64,000 nt of DNA from PFJX01 sp044227325 (GTDB lineage Bacteria; Pseudomonadota; Gammaproteobacteria; Burkholderiales; Thiobacillaceae): assembly GCA_044227325.1 (NCBI GenBank), contig JBGAFI010000002.1, positions 370,517-434,516 of the forward strand. Reading direction: 5' to 3'. Below the pieces are notes generated by a model. The model ran no database searches and had not been told where the DNA came from. It was given only the letters and a program-made list of their open reading frames with translations. A program made the translations under genes and the position numbers. Positions within the stretch are counted from its first letter, which is position 1. Every line of letters starts with the position of its first letter. Positions 55,187-63,283 of this stretch are shown piece by piece.

Positions 55187-55819
55187 ATGAGCGACCTGAA
55201 CGATCAGATGGCGACCCGCTACCGCAACAACTTCCTCAAGGAGATCGAGGAACAGGCGGAAATGGGCGAATGGGTGAAGCAGTGCATGCAATGCGGCCTC
55301 TGTTCCGGCTCCTGCCCCACCCACTTCCATGACGGCTGGGACCACCCGCCCCACGAAATCTTCATGATGATTCGCGCCGGCAAGCGGGATGAGGTGCTGC
55401 AATCCCAATCCATGTGGATGTGCACCTCCTGCTACAACTGCTACGTGCGCTGCCCGCGCAAGGTGCCGGTCACCCACCTGATGCACGGCATCGCCGAATA
55501 CGCCTACCGCATCGGCCGCTCGCCCAAGAACCAGCCCACCCAGCACCTTTCCAAGACCTTCTGGGACAACTGCACCGAGACCGGCCGGGTCAACGAGTTG
55601 CGCCTCACGCGCAGCCTCTACTTCAAGGACGGCATAGTCGCCGGCATCAGGAAATTCATCGAGATGGGCGCCGTCGGCATGGGTCTCGCCAAGGCCGGAC
55701 GCATGAATCCCCTGGAAGCCATCGGCGGCGGCCACAAGTGCAAGGACACCAAAGGCATCCACGCGATGCTGGCGAAGGCAAGAGAGTTGGAAGCCAAGCG
55801 CAAGGAAGGCACGCGGTGA
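55187..55819 (+). CDS. HdrC-like iron-sulfur protein
   Basis: A 210-residue protein with two [4Fe-4S] ferredoxin motifs, CMQCGLCSGSCPTHFH near residue 32 and CTSCYNCYVRCPR near residue 78, like the HdrC subunit of heterodisulfide reductase-type complexes (including the bacterial sHdr sulfur-oxidation system). No transmembrane segment is visible, so it should be cytoplasmic. A ribosome-binding site AGGAGG precedes the ATG at 55,187. It is 70 bp after dsrA on the same strand, so an electron-transfer role tied to DsrA is inferred. Other hdr genes (hdrA, hdrB) are not in the window. Confidence 0.85.
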   Translation: MSDLNDQMATRYRNNFLKEIEEQAEMGEWVKQCMQCGLCSGSCPTHFHDGWDHPPHEIFMMIRAGKRDEVLQSQSMWMCTSCYNCYVRCPRKVPVTHLMHGIAEYAYRIGRSPKNQPTQHLSKTFWDNCTETGRVNELRLTRSLYFKDGIVAGIRKFIEMGAVGMGLAKAGRMNPLEAIGGGHKCKDTKGIHAMLAKARELEAKRKEGTR

Positions 55820-56194
55820 AGGGGCGGCGGGTACAGGCGCAAGCCGGATGAGCCCGGGCTGGGTTCTTCACCAGTAGCCCCGGGGTCGGCGCGCCGCTTG
55901 ACGCATCGTGACCGCGGCAAGTGGCCGGAAGGCATGCCGCCCCGGCAGGATGCAAGGCCGCCTCACTCCCCCTTCATCCACGGCGAAACTCCAAGTCTGA
56001 TCCCGCCGCAAGGCAGCGCGCTGCGCGCGTCCGCCATCCATGGGCGAGCCGCCCGCCTGCGCCCATCGATGCGACATCGTGACGCATCGCCAATACATTA
56101 GAGAGTTCTTATATTGCGGGTCCGCGACCGGTCATGGCCGCCCGCATCGGGGGCCCGCCGTTCCGGCTTCCCTCCACATAGCAAGGACCGCCTT
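55820..56194. other. intergenic stretch between the HdrC-like and DUF2202 genes
   Basis: No gene was accepted. The last 100 bases include an A+T-richer part with TTATATTG (near 56,109), a plausible -10 area for the DUF2202 gene. Several short inverted G+C-rich stretches occur earlier, none with a T tail clear enough to call a terminator. Confidence 0.45.
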
Positions 56195-56821
56195 ATGAAA
56201 ACCATCCCCATGTTTGCAATCCTGCTCGCACTCGGCCTGGGCGCGGCCGCCGGCACGGCCCGGGCCCAGGACTACTCGCCCGAGGCCATGGACGAGCTGC
56301 GTTACATGATCGAAGAGGAAAAGTTGGCTGGCGATGTCTACCGGGTGTTCGGCGCGCTGTATCCGGCAATCATGCCATTCCAGAACATTCCCAGATCCGA
56401 GGATATGCATTTCGCAACTCTGGTCGCCCAGGCCGAACTCGCCGAATTGGATGTCAGCGACCTGACTGGGTTGGGCGCGGGGGTCTACCTGGACGCCAGC
56501 CTGCGGACGCTCTACGGCCAGCTTGTCGCTCAAGGGGGAAGCTCCAGCTTCGCGGCGCTGACTGTCGGCAGGAATATCGAGCTGCGGGATATCGAGGATC
56601 TCACCGCCGCCCGCTCCCTTGTCCCGGTGGGCTCCACGCTCTACACCGCATATGGAAACCTGATGAACGCCTCGAACAACCATCTGAACGCATTCAACAA
56701 GTGGCTTGCCATGACGCCGGCCCCGGTTCCCGAGCCCGAAACCTATGCGATGTTCATCGCCGGCCTGGGGGTGATCGGCGGCATCGCCCGGCGCCGTCGC
56801 CTGCGGCACGCAACGGTCTGA
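56195..56821 (+). CDS. ferritin-like DUF2202 protein with PEP-CTERM tail
   Basis: A 208-residue exported protein (signal peptide 1-24, ending TARAQ). The core matches DUF2202, a ferritin-like helical family: EEEKLAGDVYRVFG near residue 38, a second ligand helix with SEDMHFATLVAQAEL near residue 67, and EDL in RDIEDLTAA near residue 133, with the Asn/His-rich SNNHLNAFNKW near residue 166. The Glu/His spacing fits a di-iron site. The C-terminus VPEPETYAMFIAG plus hydrophobic and basic stretch is a PEP-CTERM sorting tag. A ferritin-like domain with this tag is unusual; function is unknown. Confidence 0.85.
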   Translation: MKTIPMFAILLALGLGAAAGTARAQDYSPEAMDELRYMIEEEKLAGDVYRVFGALYPAIMPFQNIPRSEDMHFATLVAQAELAELDVSDLTGLGAGVYLDASLRTLYGQLVAQGGSSSFAALTVGRNIELRDIEDLTAARSLVPVGSTLYTAYGNLMNASNNHLNAFNKWLAMTPAPVPEPETYAMFIAGLGVIGGIARRRRLRHATV

Positions 56822-56873
56822 AACCCAAGCCGGCTGGCGAGTACTCCACAGTCTGGCCGGGGATCCTGATTCC

Positions 56874-58844
56874 CTACCCCGGCCGTCGCCTGTGGAACGT
56901 CACCGGCACCACCGACGGCGGCGGGCTTTTCAGGACGCGTTTCTTCATCTTGCCCATGACGTGCATCTCGCAGGCGCGGCAGTCGAATTTCAGGGTCAGC
57001 TTCTCGTCGCCGTTCACCAGCACCATGGGCTCGGCGCGCACCTGGCCCTGCACGCCGGTGACGCCCTTGGCCTGCTTGGGGCACAGGCTGAAGGAAAAAC
57101 GCAGACAGTGCTTGGTGATCATCAATGACACCTCGCCGGCCTCCTCGTGGGCCTCGTAGGCGGCGGCGACGAGTTTGACGCCGTGCTTCGCGTAGAAGGC
57201 GCGGGCGGCTTGGTTGTAGACGTTCGCGAGATAGCTCAGGGTGTCTTCCGGATAGGGGACGGGCGGTGCCACGGCGGCCCCGCGCGGCAAGCGCGCGTGG
57301 GCGGCGAGGCGCGCGGCTTCCAGCGTCGCCACCGCTTCCCGGCGCAGTTTGTTGAGGACGGAGGCGGGCACGAACCAGGGCTGGCGCCAGGCGATGGAGA
57401 TGCCGCTCAGGGCGAAATCGGTTGTGCCGAAGCGGTCCAGTTGCCCACGCAGACCGGCTTCCGCCTGATCCGCTTCCCGCGCCGGCTGCTTGTCCAAATC
57501 CGCTTCCGCCGTGGCGCGGATGCCGTCCTCGTCGACGAGGTCCAGAGCGAAGCCGGCGGTGGTTTCGCGGAATTCGGCGCGCACCTCGATGCGCCGCTCG
57601 GCGGATTTCCGGTTCAGCGCGTGTTCCCAGGCGTGGTCCCGGTTGCGGCCGAGCGCGACGCCGGGCTTCAAGCCGGCCAGGGAAGCGACGGGCTCGTTGG
57701 GAAACACGCGCCAGACCCGCCGGCCCCGGTTTTCCACCACGTTCGCCTGCAAGCCGACGATTTCCCGCTTGTGCAGATAGGTGAGGCCGTCGCCATTGGC
57801 CATCTCCTCGCCGGTTTCCAGTTCGAACCAGTCCGGTCCGACTTTCGTGACGCTGCCCAGGGGCAGGCCGACGAAGGCGGGCGTGTCGAAGGCGCCGATG
57901 TCCGCCTTGCGGCCGGTGGCGAAATAGTCGGTGGCGCCGCGATGGAAGGTCTTGTCCGGGTCGGGCGTGAACAGCAGACGGGTGCGGCCGCTGGAGGCGC
58001 GGGCGAGTGTGGGCAAATGCGCGGGGCGCTGTTCCAGGATGTCGTCCAGCAGTTGCCGGTAGTGGCCGGTGATGTTCTTCACGTAGCCCGCGTCCTTGTA
58101 GCGGCCCTCGATCTTGAAACTGCGCACGCCGGCATCCACCAGGGCGTCCAGGTTTCCGCTCTGGTTGTTGTCCTTCACCGACAGCAGATGCTTCTCGAAG
58201 GCCACCACCCGGCCCTGGTCGTCCTGCAGGGTGTAGGGCAGGCGGCAGGCCTGGGAGCAGTCGCCCCGGTTCGCGCTGCGGCCGGTGTGGGCGTGGCTGA
58301 TGTAGCACTGGCCGGAGAAGGCCACGCACAGGGCGCCGTGGACGAAATACTCGACCACCGTGTCCGCCGGCAGCGCCGCCTTGATGGCGGCGATCTCGGG
58401 AATCGCCAGCTCCCGCGCCAGCACGATCTGGGAGAAGCCCACGTCGGCCAGGAAACGGGCCTTCTCCGGCGTGCGGATGTCGCATTGGGTGGAGGCGTGC
58501 AGGTCGATGGGCGGCAGGTCCAGTTCCAGCAGGCCCATGTCCTGGACGATGAGGGCGTCGACGCCGGCGTCATACAGCTCGTGGATCAGCTTGCGCGCCG
58601 GTTCCAGCTCGGCGTCGTGCAGGATGGTGTTGAGGGTGGCATAGATGCGGGCGTGGTAGCGGTGGGCGAATTCCACCAGTCGGGCAATGTCCGCCACCGT
58701 GTTGCCCGCGTTGTGCCGCGCGCCGAACTCGGGCCCGCCGATGTACACCGCGTCGGCCCCGTGCAGGATGGCCTCGCGGCCGATCTCGGCGGTCTTGGCC
58801 GGGGCGAGGAGTTCCAGGGTTTGGTTGGGCGGTTTGCCGGGCAT
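56874..58844 (-). CDS. rlhA: U32 peptidase-like protein, 23S rRNA hydroxylase RlhA
   Basis: A 656-residue protein of the U32 family, best matched by RlhA (YdcP), which hydroxylates C2501 of 23S rRNA in E. coli. N-terminal ELLAPAKTAEIGREAILHGA, DAVYIGGPEFGARHNAGN, and the conserved Cys motif NRGDCSQACRLPYTLQ near residue 172 are clear. The C-terminal DUF3656-like part (about 460-656) is present. The frame is open further upstream to 59,426, but that stretch is antisense to the phosphatase gene; the ATG at 58,844 gives the family N-terminus. Confidence 0.87.
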   Translation of the reverse strand: MPGKPPNQTLELLAPAKTAEIGREAILHGADAVYIGGPEFGARHNAGNTVADIARLVEFAHRYHARIYATLNTILHDAELEPARKLIHELYDAGVDALIVQDMGLLELDLPPIDLHASTQCDIRTPEKARFLADVGFSQIVLARELAIPEIAAIKAALPADTVVEYFVHGALCVAFSGQCYISHAHTGRSANRGDCSQACRLPYTLQDDQGRVVAFEKHLLSVKDNNQSGNLDALVDAGVRSFKIEGRYKDAGYVKNITGHYRQLLDDILEQRPAHLPTLARASSGRTRLLFTPDPDKTFHRGATDYFATGRKADIGAFDTPAFVGLPLGSVTKVGPDWFELETGEEMANGDGLTYLHKREIVGLQANVVENRGRRVWRVFPNEPVASLAGLKPGVALGRNRDHAWEHALNRKSAERRIEVRAEFRETTAGFALDLVDEDGIRATAEADLDKQPAREADQAEAGLRGQLDRFGTTDFALSGISIAWRQPWFVPASVLNKLRREAVATLEAARLAAHARLPRGAAVAPPVPYPEDTLSYLANVYNQAARAFYAKHGVKLVAAAYEAHEEAGEVSLMITKHCLRFSFSLCPKQAKGVTGVQGQVRAEPMVLVNGDEKLTLKFDCRACEMHVMGKMKKRVLKSPPPSVVPVTFHRRRPG

Positions 58845-58978
58845 GGTGCGAAGCGGGGTGTGTGGATGCGGCGGGGATGGAATTGTCCCCGCCGCGCGGC
58901 TTTGGCGCCACCGGTGTCGGCCGGCAATTGGCCAGGGGGCGGCAACTCGATGGCTTGCCCTGGCCGCATCCGACGGCG

Positions 58979-60172
58979 CTAAGCCGCGCCGGGCCCCAGA
59001 TAGCGCAGGGCCAGGATGGTGATGTCGTCGGATTGCCCGGCCGCGCCGCTGAAATCGGTGACCGCCGCCGCCAGCGCGTCCACCAGTGTCTTCGCGCCGG
59101 CGTCGGCGGGATGCCGGTCCAGGCAGGCGCGCGCGCCGTCCAGGGCGAACATGGCGCGGGTTTCGTTTTCCGCCTCGGTGACGCCGTCGCTGTAGAGCAC
59201 CAGGCGGTCGCCCGGGGCCAGGGTGAGCGTGTGGCTGCGGAAGGCCACCTGGTCCGAGATGCCCAGGATCGCGCCCTTCGCGTGTTCCACCGGTTCGAAG
59301 GCGCCGCCCCGGCGGGAAAGCAGCGGTGGCGGGTGGCCGCCGTTGAACAGGGTCAGCACGCCGTCGCGCAGCGAAAGGATGGCGACGCACAGGGTGACGA
59401 ACATGTTGGTGTCGTTGCCCTCGCACAGCAGCCGGTTCAGGGTGGCGATCAACCCGTCCCGTTGCTCGGGCGCGCAGCCCTGGGCGCGCAGCAGGGTCAG
59501 CGTGCGCATCATGAACAGGGCCGCCGGCATGCCCTTGCCGGAGACGTCGCCCACCGCCACCAGCAGGTGTTCCGGGCCGAGGGGAAACGCGTCGAACAGG
59601 TCGCCGCCCACTTCCGTCGCCGGCGTCAGGTGGCCGTGCACGTCCACCTGGCCATGGCGCGGGAACAGAGGGACGGCGTGGGGCAGCAGGCTCATCTGGA
59701 TATCCCGGGCGGCGGACAGCTCCTTTTCCAGGTGTTCCAGCTTCAACTGCTGTTCCAGTCCGCGGATCATGATCTCGCTGTTCTGGCGCAGGCGCTGGGT
59801 CATGAGACGCATCAGGTTGCGCATCACGCTGGGGTGGGGGGCCAGGTAGCGCCAGAAGTCCGTCTCGTGGATCGCCAGAACCTCGCTTTCGCCGGCGGAA
59901 TAGACGTAGGCCGAGGTGCGGCGCCCGTCGATGATGGACATCTCGCCGAATACCTCGCCCGGCGCGATGTGCATGCGCGCGTGGCTCTCGTCCCGCGTCA
60001 GGCGCACCGCCATGCGGCCGCTGGCCAGGATGTACAGGTGGTGGTTCTCCGCGCCCGCCGCGAGCAGCATCTCCCCGTCGGCGAGCCGGATGCGGCGGCT
60101 CGCGGCCAGGGCCGCCCGGATGTCGGGGGAATCGCCGACGCCCTCGAAGATGTGTATCCAGCCGTGGTCCAA
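58979..60172 (-). CDS. RsbU-like PP2C phosphatase with cyclic-nucleotide-binding domain
   Basis: A 397-residue protein with a cNMP-binding-type domain (about 30-135: LADGEMLLAAGAENHHLYIL, then PGEVFGEMSIIDGRRTSAYV), a coiled linker (about 140-170: MIRGLEQQLKLEHLEKELSA) and a PP2C (SpoIIE) domain (about 180-395) with metal Asp in VGGDLFDAF, GDVSGKGMPAALFMM, YSDGVTEAE and GQSDDITILA. It dephosphorylates an anti-anti-sigma factor. The start is a TTG at 60,172; an extension upstream is possible. It is 31 bp after the kinase-type gene, completing a partner-switching operon. Confidence 0.9.
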   Translation of the reverse strand: MDHGWIHIFEGVGDSPDIRAALAASRRIRLADGEMLLAAGAENHHLYILASGRMAVRLTRDESHARMHIAPGEVFGEMSIIDGRRTSAYVYSAGESEVLAIHETDFWRYLAPHPSVMRNLMRLMTQRLRQNSEIMIRGLEQQLKLEHLEKELSAARDIQMSLLPHAVPLFPRHGQVDVHGHLTPATEVGGDLFDAFPLGPEHLLVAVGDVSGKGMPAALFMMRTLTLLRAQGCAPEQRDGLIATLNRLLCEGNDTNMFVTLCVAILSLRDGVLTLFNGGHPPPLLSRRGGAFEPVEHAKGAILGISDQVAFRSHTLTLAPGDRLVLYSDGVTEAENETRAMFALDGARACLDRHPADAGAKTLVDALAAAVTDFSGAAGQSDDITILALRYLGPGAA

Positions 60173-60203
60173 GGCGATGAGGCGGCGGGCGGCGCGGAAC
60201 GCG

Positions 60204-60656
60204 TCAGCAGGAAAGGGAAACGGATTCCACCGGCAGGGTCAGGGACAGGATGTTGCGTTCCCCCTCGCGCCGGTAGTCCATGCGGGTCGCGTAGCGTCGC
60301 ATCAGGTGGATGCCCAGGCCGCCCGGGCTCGCCTCGTCCAGGGAGCCGGGGAGTCGCGCCGGCGCCTGGGCGGAAGGATCGAAGGGCGCGCCGTTGTCGG
60401 CGATCTCGGCTTCGATCCGGTGGTCGCGCAGCGCGCAGGCCAGCTCGATCTCGATCTCCGCGTCGGCGGTCCGCGCATGATCCATGATGTTGGTGACGGC
60501 CTCGGTGAGCACCAGCTCCAGACCGAAAGCGGATTTGTCCGTCAGTCCGTGCCCGCTGGCGAAATCCGCCAGCCAGCGGGACAGGGCGGCCAGCTCGCCA
60601 TGGTCGTTGGCCAGTGTCAGGCGCACGGGGTCTGCTTGCGGCGCCGGACGCGTCAT
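60204..60656 (-). CDS. RsbW-like anti-sigma factor / serine kinase (HATPase)
   Basis: A 150-residue GHKL ATPase of the anti-sigma type. N-box TEAVTNIMDHA near residue 51, G1 in ADNGAPFDP near residue 86, and G2 in GGLGIHLMRRYA near residue 111 make the ATP site. Such kinases bind and phosphorylate the STAS anti-anti-sigma factor next to them or hold a sigma factor. It lies between the STAS gene (25 bp) and the RsbU-like phosphatase gene. Confidence 0.9.
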   Translation of the reverse strand: MTRPAPQADPVRLTLANDHGELAALSRWLADFASGHGLTDKSAFGLELVLTEAVTNIMDHARTADAEIEIELACALRDHRIEAEIADNGAPFDPSAQAPARLPGSLDEASPGGLGIHLMRRYATRMDYRREGERNILSLTLPVESVSLSC

Positions 60657-60681
60657 GCGGCGCGCTCGGCCAGGGCCCGAG

Positions 60682-61023
60682 TCAGACGCGCAGGGCGTCC
60701 GCTGCGCCCGGCACGTCGGCGAAGATGGGGATCAGCGTGTCGATGCCGGCCGTTTCCAGGGCTTCCCGGACCAGGGGCTGGGGCGCGGCCAGGGCCAGTT
60801 TGCCGCCGCGCTGGGCTTTGGCCTTGGCGCAGGAAAGCAGCAGGCGCATGCCGATGGAAGCGATGAAATCCACGCCGCCCATGTCCACCACCACATTGCC
60901 GCTGTCGGTGGCGGTCAGGGCGGTGAAGCGCATCTCGATAGCGCCGCTGCCCGGCATGTCGAGGCGGCCCGTCAGATGGACGCATTTCGTGTTCGCGCTC
61001 AGTTCATCTACCTGAATATCCAT
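60682..61023 (-). CDS. STAS-domain anti-anti-sigma factor (RsbV-like)
   Basis: A 113-residue STAS protein. Pattern VDMGGVDFIASIGMRLLLSC near residue 50, with the phospho-acceptor Ser in FIASIGM, fits the SpoIIAA/RsbV type. It should be phosphorylated by the RsbW-like kinase and reset by the RsbU-like phosphatase encoded downstream. First gene of the three-gene module on the minus strand. The sigma factor controlled is not in the window. Confidence 0.9.
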   Translation of the reverse strand: MDIQVDELSANTKCVHLTGRLDMPGSGAIEMRFTALTATDSGNVVVDMGGVDFIASIGMRLLLSCAKAKAQRGGKLALAAPQPLVREALETAGIDTLIPIFADVPGAADALRV

Positions 61024-61119
61024 GGTTTTTGGGGTCCGGTCGTCAACGCGAACGATCTTACTTTAACCAAGCTGTAATCAAAGGGGGGTGCGCCAGAATT
61101 CACGAAACTGTCATATTCG

Positions 61120-61150
61120 GACTGGATGGCGGAATCCCCGCCATCCAGTC
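61120..61150. repeat. 13-bp perfect inverted repeat after the Met-rich gene
   Basis: GACTGGATGGCGG (61,120-61,132) and CCGCCATCCAGTC (61,138-61,150) with a 5-base loop. It lies between the stop of the Met-rich gene and the start of the STAS gene. Neither side has a T run, so it may be a factor-dependent stop, an RNA-stability hairpin or a protein site. Confidence 0.75.
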
Positions 61151-61172
61151 GTTGTGGCTTGGCCGGAACCGT

Positions 61173-61871
61173 TTACTTCGCGGGAACGGGCATGGCCGGC
61201 ATCATCTGCATCATCTTCAGCATCGTGGCCGGATCGATGGCGGGCATCATGTTCTGCATGTTCATCATCTGGCCCCAGTTGCCATAGGTGCGGGGGTCGG
61301 CGCCGGTGTTCATCCAGTTCATGTACATGTTGGGGTTCATGGGCGCCATCATGGTGTTCATAGCGGCGGGGTTCATGGGCGCCTGCATCCAGTTGCCATA
61401 GGTGCCGGGATTCATCATCTGCATCGCCGGCGACCACATCTGCGGGCTCATGGGCGCCTGCATCCAGTTGCCGTACATCGCCGGGTTCGCGGCCATGCCG
61501 GCCATCTGGCCATACATCCTCGGGTCCATGCCCGCGCCCATCCACTTCATGGCGATGGACGGGTCGGTGAACTGCATGTAGTTCTGCATCATGGCCGGAT
61601 TCATCATGCCGCTCAGCATGTGCAGGGCGGTGGCCGGGTCGATGCCCATCTGGGCGAGGGCGGCTGCGGTGGTGGGGTTCGCCATCGCGTTGGCCCAGGC
61701 CATGAAGGCCTGCGGGTCCTTGAACGCGGCGGCGTTCTTGGTCGGGTCCAGCATCTGCTTGGCCCAGGCTTCGCCGGTGGCGGGCGCCGCCGCGGGGGCG
61801 GCAGCGGGCGCCGGGTCGGCGGCGAAGACGGGGGCGGCGGCGAGCAACAGCAGAGGTAACAGTTTTTTCAT
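61173..61871 (-). CDS. Met-rich secreted protein with YGNWMQAPM repeats
   Basis: A 232-residue exported protein (signal peptide 1-18, ending PVFAA). About 19 percent of residues are Met, with Asn, Pro, Trp and Tyr also common. From about residue 75 it is built of near-repeats around MYGNWMQAPMSPQ and TYGNWMQAPMNP, spaced 25-30 residues. A short Ala/Pro-rich linker follows the signal. Met-rich exported proteins often bind Cu(I) through thioether clusters, or act as oxidant sinks; either is only a guess here. No His or Cys is present to support a different metal site. Transcribed towards the partner-switching module. Confidence 0.8.
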   Translation of the reverse strand: MKKLLPLLLLAAAPVFAADPAPAAAPAAAPATGEAWAKQMLDPTKNAAAFKDPQAFMAWANAMANPTTAAALAQMGIDPATALHMLSGMMNPAMMQNYMQFTDPSIAMKWMGAGMDPRMYGQMAGMAANPAMYGNWMQAPMSPQMWSPAMQMMNPGTYGNWMQAPMNPAAMNTMMAPMNPNMYMNWMNTGADPRTYGNWGQMMNMQNMMPAIDPATMLKMMQMMPAMPVPAK

Positions 61872-62202
61872 GGGAGTTCCTTATAGGGTGCGACGGAAAC
61901 GTCGGACGGCGCCATTGAAGCGGGGGAACGTGGCGCCGAGGGGGCGGGCTTACGCCCACGTTGGCGGCAATCAGAGGGCCGCCCCCGGCATGGTGACAGA
62001 AGATGGAACGGAGAGTGGGGGTTTCGGCGGGTGGGGGGAAGCGAAACGGCCGGTCGCGCATGAGGGAATCGGCATCAAACCCGGACGCCGAGTCTGAAAT
62101 CGTAACCCTTGATCTTGGGTGGTAGCTTGGGCTTCGCTACGCTTAGCCCGACCAACACTTGCTCATTTGGTGGTTCCATCGGTGCGGTCCAGTTTTTCTA
62201 CT
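61872..62202. other. boundary spacer between the chromosome and the integron cassettes
   Basis: No gene was accepted. Near 62,113-62,156 there is a palindromic element around GGGCTTCGCTACGCTTAGCCC-type sequence (GGGCT and AGCCC arms), resembling a dispersed REP-like repeat. The promoter of the Met-rich gene must lie close to 61,872. G+C content starts to fall past 62,100. Confidence 0.5.
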
Positions 62203-62273
62203 GCCTCAATGTTCAAAGTAACAGGCGTTGCGCGGTTTCATCGCGCAGCGTCCTGTTGACTCCTGGGTTGGGC
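62203..62273 (-). repeat. attC site 3 (end of cassette D)
   Basis: Minus-strand reading: inverse core GCCCAAC (62,267-62,273), then GTCAACAGGACG, a short stem CTGCGCG / CGCGCAA, CGCCTGTTAC, and a degenerate core ATTGAGG at 62,204-62,210. The AACAGG / CCTGTT arms pair. The outer core is less perfect than in attC 1 and 2, as expected of the last site. It overlaps the last codons of gene D. Confidence 0.75.
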
Positions 62274-62726
62274 GTCGGTGCGTTCAATCTCGATCCCACG
62301 TAGTGATACCAGGAAGCGGTTGCCTGCCTTGTAGTCAACAAATGTCCAGTTTTCTTCTTCACGCCAAACAGTAAAGGACGATAGTTCGTGACCTCCCACA
62401 AACCCAAGGCGGATATCGGTAGTGTGTGGGTCGACAACAACAGCAGCGACAATCGCACCCTCAAGACAGTCGGTGTTTGAGCAAGCACCCTCGAAACGGT
62501 CCTGATATGCGGTGTCAGACTCTCCTTCCTCCTTTTCCCACTGGAAGTCGGCGCTGCTTCCGGCAATGGTGTTTTGGGATAGCAATCTCCATGGTGGATC
62601 AATGCAAATCCCCTTTGTCATTCCTTCGTCGAACCAGAGCCAAATTGAGTTGCCCGCAATAGTCTTAGAGACGACCGAAAGGCCTACCAGTTGTTGAAGC
62701 TGAGGAGTGAGATCGGCTATGACCAT
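62238..62726 (-). CDS. cassette D protein of unknown function, 162 aa
   Basis: A 162-residue cytoplasmic protein without signal peptide or membrane segment. It starts with ADLTPQLQQLVGLSVVSK, then WLWFDEG and CIDPPWRLLSQ, and shows GFVGGHELSSFTVWREEENW near the end. The pattern resembles small DUF6188-like proteins that occur in toxin-immunity neighbourhoods, but this is a weak match. Six bases separate the GTTGGGC core of attC 2 from its ATG at 62,726, typical of cassette genes. Its last residues lie in attC 3. The frame is open further upstream to 62,861, but that stretch is attC read-through. Confidence 0.62.
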   Translation of the reverse strand: MVIADLTPQLQQLVGLSVVSKTIAGNSIWLWFDEGMTKGICIDPPWRLLSQNTIAGSSADFQWEKEEGESDTAYQDRFEGACSNTDCLEGAIVAAVVVDPHTTDIRLGFVGGHELSSFTVWREEENWTFVDYKAGNRFLVSLRGIEIERTDAQPRSQQDAAR

Positions 62727-62732
62727 GGTGAT

Positions 62733-62798
62733 GCCCAACGTAGAAGCAACCGACCTGCGCGGTTTTTCGCACAGGTCCGGTTGACTGCCGGGTTGGTA
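62733..62798 (-). repeat. attC site 2 (end of cassette B+C)
   Basis: Minus-strand reading: inverse core TACCAAC (62,792-62,798), inner box GTCAACCGGACCTG, loop with GCGAAAAACCGC, inner box CAGGTCGGTTGC, core GTTGGGC (62,733-62,739). The inner arms pair with the extra-helical base expected of attC. 66 bp long. Confidence 0.8.
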
Positions 62799-62812
62799 GC
62801 GGCTGGCACTGC

Positions 62813-63076
62813 CTACCGATTCCCAAGAATTGCTACGATTTCCTGCGCAGGCACAATGCAACTCTGAGGGGTAAGGCTGAGGTCAAAAGCTTGATTGAGA
62901 ACTTCTATCACAATCCGCTCGGGCTTAACGGAACTTCCCCGCACCTTCAGCCCGAAGATTATGTCGGCAGCTTCGACGCGATAACCGTCAAGGTCTTCAA
63001 CGTTCCCTGCGTCTTTTCCCAGTGGATTCCACCTGGCAAGAACGCCTGCTACCGCAGCGATCTTCTCTTCACTCAC
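62813..63076 (-). CDS. cassette C protein, DUF1871-like, 87 aa
   Basis: An 87-residue protein. VLARWNPLG near residue 15 and DLDGYRVEAADIIFGLKVRG near residue 32 resemble the WDP-G and EYD-Aed-I pattern of DUF1871 proteins, small proteins often linked to immunity-like functions. GTG at 63,076 is chosen because it overlaps the stop of gene B (GTGA) and sits 5 bases after GGGGGG; an ATG at 63,100 in the same frame is a second option. It shares its cassette with gene B. Confidence 0.62.
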   Translation of the reverse strand: MSEEKIAAVAGVLARWNPLGKDAGNVEDLDGYRVEAADIIFGLKVRGSSVKPERIVIEVLNQAFDLSLTPQSCIVPAQEIVAILGNR

Positions 63077-63267
63077 TTTCGCCCCCCGTGCGCCGGACAC
63101 AAGCCTGCCCAGAGCTCTTGATATGGCATGACCTGTTCATGTTTGGCTCGCCAATGTGCGTCGATTCCATCCCAGCCGTTGCCCTGAAATACCTGACCAC
63201 ACGCTGGGCAGATGCGTGGTGGTTCCGTCTTTTGATTCTTCGCACAGCAGAAACAGGACGTGTGCAT
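63073..63267 (-). CDS. cassette B zinc-finger miniprotein, 64 aa
   Basis: A 64-residue protein with CFCC near residue 5 and a finger-like CPACGQVFQGNGWDGIDAHW followed by RAKH, so a C2H2-type zinc site is likely. The ATG at 63,267 is chosen since GGAG lies six bases upstream; the frame runs on to 63,381, but that extension (starting PNPSVNRTACK) is read-through of the attC site, a known artefact. Its stop overlaps the start of gene C. Function unknown; could be DNA- or protein-binding. Confidence 0.68.
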   Translation of the reverse strand: MHTSCFCCAKNQKTEPPRICPACGQVFQGNGWDGIDAHWRAKHEQVMPYQELWAGLCPAHGGRK

Positions 63268-63283
63268 GAGTGTCTCCAAAAGC

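Noticed and set aside
58845..59426. Upstream extension of the rlhA frame
   Set aside because: It is composition-driven read-through overlapping the phosphatase gene; the family N-terminus begins at 58,844.
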